NCBI GenBank assembly: GCA_964343975.1
Contig: CAYFLU010000203.1
Span: 1-5,588 of the forward strand
Direction of reading: 5' to 3'
DNA: 5,588 bases
Source of the DNA: SCUN01 sp964343975
GTDB taxonomy: Bacteria; Acidobacteriota; Vicinamibacteria; Vicinamibacterales; SCN-69-37
In this document: positions 3,979 to 5,588 of the stretch, one piece after another
Layout: every line of letters begins with the position of its first letter
Position numbering within the stretch: position 1 is the stretch's first letter
Position numbers and translations under genes: made by a program
The notes under the pieces: model-generated
Database searches by the model: none
The model's input: only the letters and a program-made list of their open reading frames with translations
What the model was told of the DNA's origin: nothing

Positions 3979-4985
3979 CCACGCCGACCCAGTTCGACGT
4001 CGTCATCGTCGGCGCCGGCCCGGCCGGCATGGCGGCCGCGATCGCGGCCAAGCAGCGCGGTCTGCGCTACGTGATCCTCGAGAAGGCCGCCCTCGTCAAC
4101 TCGCTCCTGCACTATCCGACGGACATGATCTTCTTCACGACGCCCGATCTCATGGAGATCGGCGGCTTGCCGTTCGTGAGTCCGCACGAGAAGCCCACAC
4201 GGCAGGAAGCGCTGAAGTACTACCGCCGCGTGGCCGACACCTTCGCGCTCGACATCGCGTTCGAGGAACCGGTGACCTCGCTGGCCAAACAGGCCGACGG
4301 GACGTTTCTCGTCGGTTCACAGCCCAAGCATCGTGCGCCGGTCACGCGCACGGCCGGCGCCGTGGTGGTGGCGAGCGGCGCGTACGACATCCCGAATCCG
4401 CTCGGCGTGCCCGGCGAAGACCTGCCGCACGTCTCGCACTTCTACAAGCAGCCGCACGCGCACTACCGCCAGCACGTGGTGATCGTCGGGGGCAAGAACT
4501 CGGCCGCCGAGGCGGCGCTCGATCTCTACCGCAACGGCGCCGCGTCGGTGACGCTCGTGCATCGGCACGCGTCGCTCGGCGACTCGATCAAGTACTGGGT
4601 CAAGCCCGACATCGAGAACCGCATCAAAGAAGGCTCGGTGCAGGCGCGGTTCAGCACGGTGATTGCGGAGATCACGCCCACGCACGTGCACGTGACCGGT
4701 CCCGCCGGTCGCGAGTCGCTGCCGGCCGATTTCGTGTATCTGCTGGTCGGCTATCGCTCCGACACGGCGCTCCTGCGTTCGGTGGGGGCGGTGGTCGACG
4801 ATGCGACGGGGGCGCCGGCGCTGAATGAGGCGACGTTTGAATCGACGGTGCCGGGGCTGTTCGTGATCGGCGCGGCCGTGGCCGGCAAGCAGAGCGGCAA
4901 GATCTTCATCGAGAACGGCCGCTTCCACGGCGAGGTCGCCATCACGGCGATTGAGTCCCGCCTGGCCTCGTCGCGCCCACGCTAG
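3975..4985 (+). CDS. ypdA: YpdA-family FAD/NAD(P)H oxidoreductase (bacillithiol disulfide reductase-like)
   Basis: This 336-aa protein belongs to the thioredoxin-reductase-like flavoproteins and is closest to YpdA/Bdr, which in Firmicutes uses NADPH to reduce oxidised bacillithiol in the cytosol. Visible features are the FAD Rossmann motif VIVGAGPAG (10-18) with acidic E36, the YpdA-type stretch VNSLLHYPTDMIFFTTPDLM (41-60) with EIGGLPF after it, PNPLGVPGEDLPHVSHFYK (140-158), the NADPH motif VIVGGKNSAAEAA (169-181), IKYWVKPDIENRIKEG (205-220), LVGYRSD (257-263) and the C-terminal FAD segment GLFVIGAA with IFIENGRFHGE (310-320). It lacks the CxxC of thioredoxin reductase, as YpdA does. It also lacks the cysteine of the Firmicute GGGPCG motif (Ala17 here), and in fact has no cysteine anywhere. 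The GTG start overlaps the stop of the exported-protein gene by 4 bp. The family assignment is strong; the substrate is uncertain, since no bacillithiol synthesis gene is in view. Confidence 0.88.
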   Translation: MTTPTQFDVVIVGAGPAGMAAAIAAKQRGLRYVILEKAALVNSLLHYPTDMIFFTTPDLMEIGGLPFVSPHEKPTRQEALKYYRRVADTFALDIAFEEPVTSLAKQADGTFLVGSQPKHRAPVTRTAGAVVVASGAYDIPNPLGVPGEDLPHVSHFYKQPHAHYRQHVVIVGGKNSAAEAALDLYRNGAASVTLVHRHASLGDSIKYWVKPDIENRIKEGSVQARFSTVIAEITPTHVHVTGPAGRESLPADFVYLLVGYRSDTALLRSVGAVVDDATGAPALNEATFESTVPGLFVIGAAVAGKQSGKIFIENGRFHGEVAITAIESRLASSRPR

Positions 4986-4996
4986 TCGGGGCGACG
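4969..4996. terminator. Hairpin at the convergent ypdA / LON-domain gene ends, possible bidirectional terminator
   Basis: CGTCGC-G-CCC (4969-4978) pairs with GGG-GCGACG (4988-4996) around a 9-nt loop: nine base pairs with one bulged G. It spans the ypdA stop codon and lies 5 nt beyond the stop of the opposing gene, so it could act for both. Neither strand has a T-tract after it, so efficiency is doubtful. Confidence 0.4.
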
Positions 4997-5001
4997 CGGC
5001 G

Positions 5002-5588
5002 TTAGTTCGCGTTATTCCAGTTCTGCGCGCCCATCAACAACTGCATTTCGATGAGCTCGATGATGGCGCGGCAGCGCGCCACCGCGTTGGGCAATTCCAG
5101 GAGCGCTTGACGCTCGATTGACTCAAAGCCGAAGTACTGCGCGAGCGCGTGCACGAACTCGACGTCGGGCATCGACGGCGGCAGGCGGAACGAGAAGTTC
5201 TCGGTGCCGGAATTCACCAGCAGCGCTTCGAGACGCGCGCGTTCGCCGCGCAGGGCCTCCGGGTCGAACGGCTGATCCGCGATCGGCTCGACCGTGGCCA
5301 CGCGGTACCGGCGCTTCGGATCCTCGTCTTCGCCCGTGACGCGGAACTTCTGCAGGCCGCGCAAGATGATGTTGTAGCGGCCGTCTTCCACTTCCTCGAC
5401 GTGCGAAATCACGCCCGCGCAGCCGATCGGGTAGATCCGCGGGACGTCCAGCTCCGCCAGTTCGAAGTCGAGCGCGTCGATCGGGCCGCGCGCGTGTGAG
5501 GCGTCGGGGCGGAGGAGCACCATGCCGATCAAGCGGTCGCTGTCGAGCGCGGCCCGCGTCATGTCCCGGTACCGCGGCTCGAAGATGT
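5002..5588 (-). CDS. LON substrate-binding-domain protein, stand-alone, 5' end cut by window
   Basis: The product is a LON N-terminal (PUA-like) substrate-binding-domain protein without the AAA+ ATPase or Ser-Lys protease of Lon; homologues of about 200-220 aa are common. The frame runs to the right window edge and reads IFEPRYRDM before the first ATG (5560-5562). That segment is the conserved start of the domain (LPLHIFEPRYR in relatives), so the true start is just outside the window, probably 10-20 residues upstream. From the edge, 194 residues are visible. The characteristic core is IGMVLL (20-25), then IYPIGCAGVISHVEEVEDGR (51-70) and YNIILRGLQKFRV (71-83), followed by a helical C-terminal part (ALRGERARLEALL, FVHALAQYFG, AIIELIEMQLLMG). 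No catalytic motif is present. The role is probably substrate recognition or quality control, but the cellular function of stand-alone members is poorly known. It is convergent with ypdA across a 16-bp gap. Confidence 0.92.
   Translation of the reverse strand, partial: IFEPRYRDMTRAALDSDRLIGMVLLRPDASHARGPIDALDFELAELDVPRIYPIGCAGVISHVEEVEDGRYNIILRGLQKFRVTGEDEDPKRRYRVATVEPIADQPFDPEALRGERARLEALLVNSGTENFSFRLPPSMPDVEFVHALAQYFGFESIERQALLELPNAVARCRAIIELIEMQLLMGAQNWNNAN

Noticed and set aside
3339..4187. Minus-strand open frame of 282 aa
   Set aside because: It is antisense to the exported-protein and ypdA genes, both of which have clear coding evidence; this is a typical GC-rich shadow frame.
5560..5562. 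ATG as the start of the LON-domain gene
   Set aside because: Upstream codons in the same frame encode IFEPRYRD, the conserved start of the LON domain, so the gene continues beyond the window.

Overview
The window is GC-rich bacterial chromosome, densely coded with short intergenic gaps. It holds six protein genes: two are cut by the window edges and four are complete. No RNA genes, insertion sequences, CRISPR arrays or phage genes are visible. Three things suggest an Acidobacteriota-type organism, possibly a Vicinamibacteria-like lineage: the high GC, a YpdA-type flavoprotein, and a small Ser-rich lipoprotein of a type I associate with that phylum. This is inference from gene content; no phylogenetic marker is present.

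Layout, left to right. (1) The 3' part of a thiolase gene (+) ends in an 8-bp tandem repeat that contains its stop codon. (2) A complete beta-decarboxylating dehydrogenase of the isocitrate/isopropylmalate family (+) follows, with an extended -10 box abutting its GTG start. (3) Convergent to it is a small predicted lipoprotein (-). (4) A divergent 117-bp gap rich in inverted repeats separates the lipoprotein from folE, GTP cyclohydrolase I (+). (5) After a GC-rich hairpin and another extended -10 box comes a two-gene unit (+): an exported protein of unknown function, overlapped by 4 bp by a YpdA-family FAD/NAD(P)H oxidoreductase. (6) Convergent to that, and running off the right edge, is a stand-alone LON substrate-binding-domain protein (-).

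The genes do not form one pathway. Thiolase and the dehydrogenase are carbon-metabolism enzymes, folE starts pterin/folate synthesis, and the LON-domain protein is probably linked to protein quality control. Only the exported protein and the YpdA-like enzyme look like a true operon, because of the GTGA stop/start overlap.

The most interesting signals are regulatory and biochemical. All three forward genes whose 5' ends lie in the window have a -10-like hexamer ending only 6 to 9 nt before the start codon, which predicts leaderless or nearly leaderless mRNAs. The YpdA-like protein has no cysteine at all, although its family is described as a disulfide reductase. The dehydrogenase has Pro where family members normally carry the NAD-specifying Asp. 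I see no clear sign of a wholly new multi-gene system; the exported protein paired with the cysteine-free YpdA homologue is the best candidate for undescribed biology.
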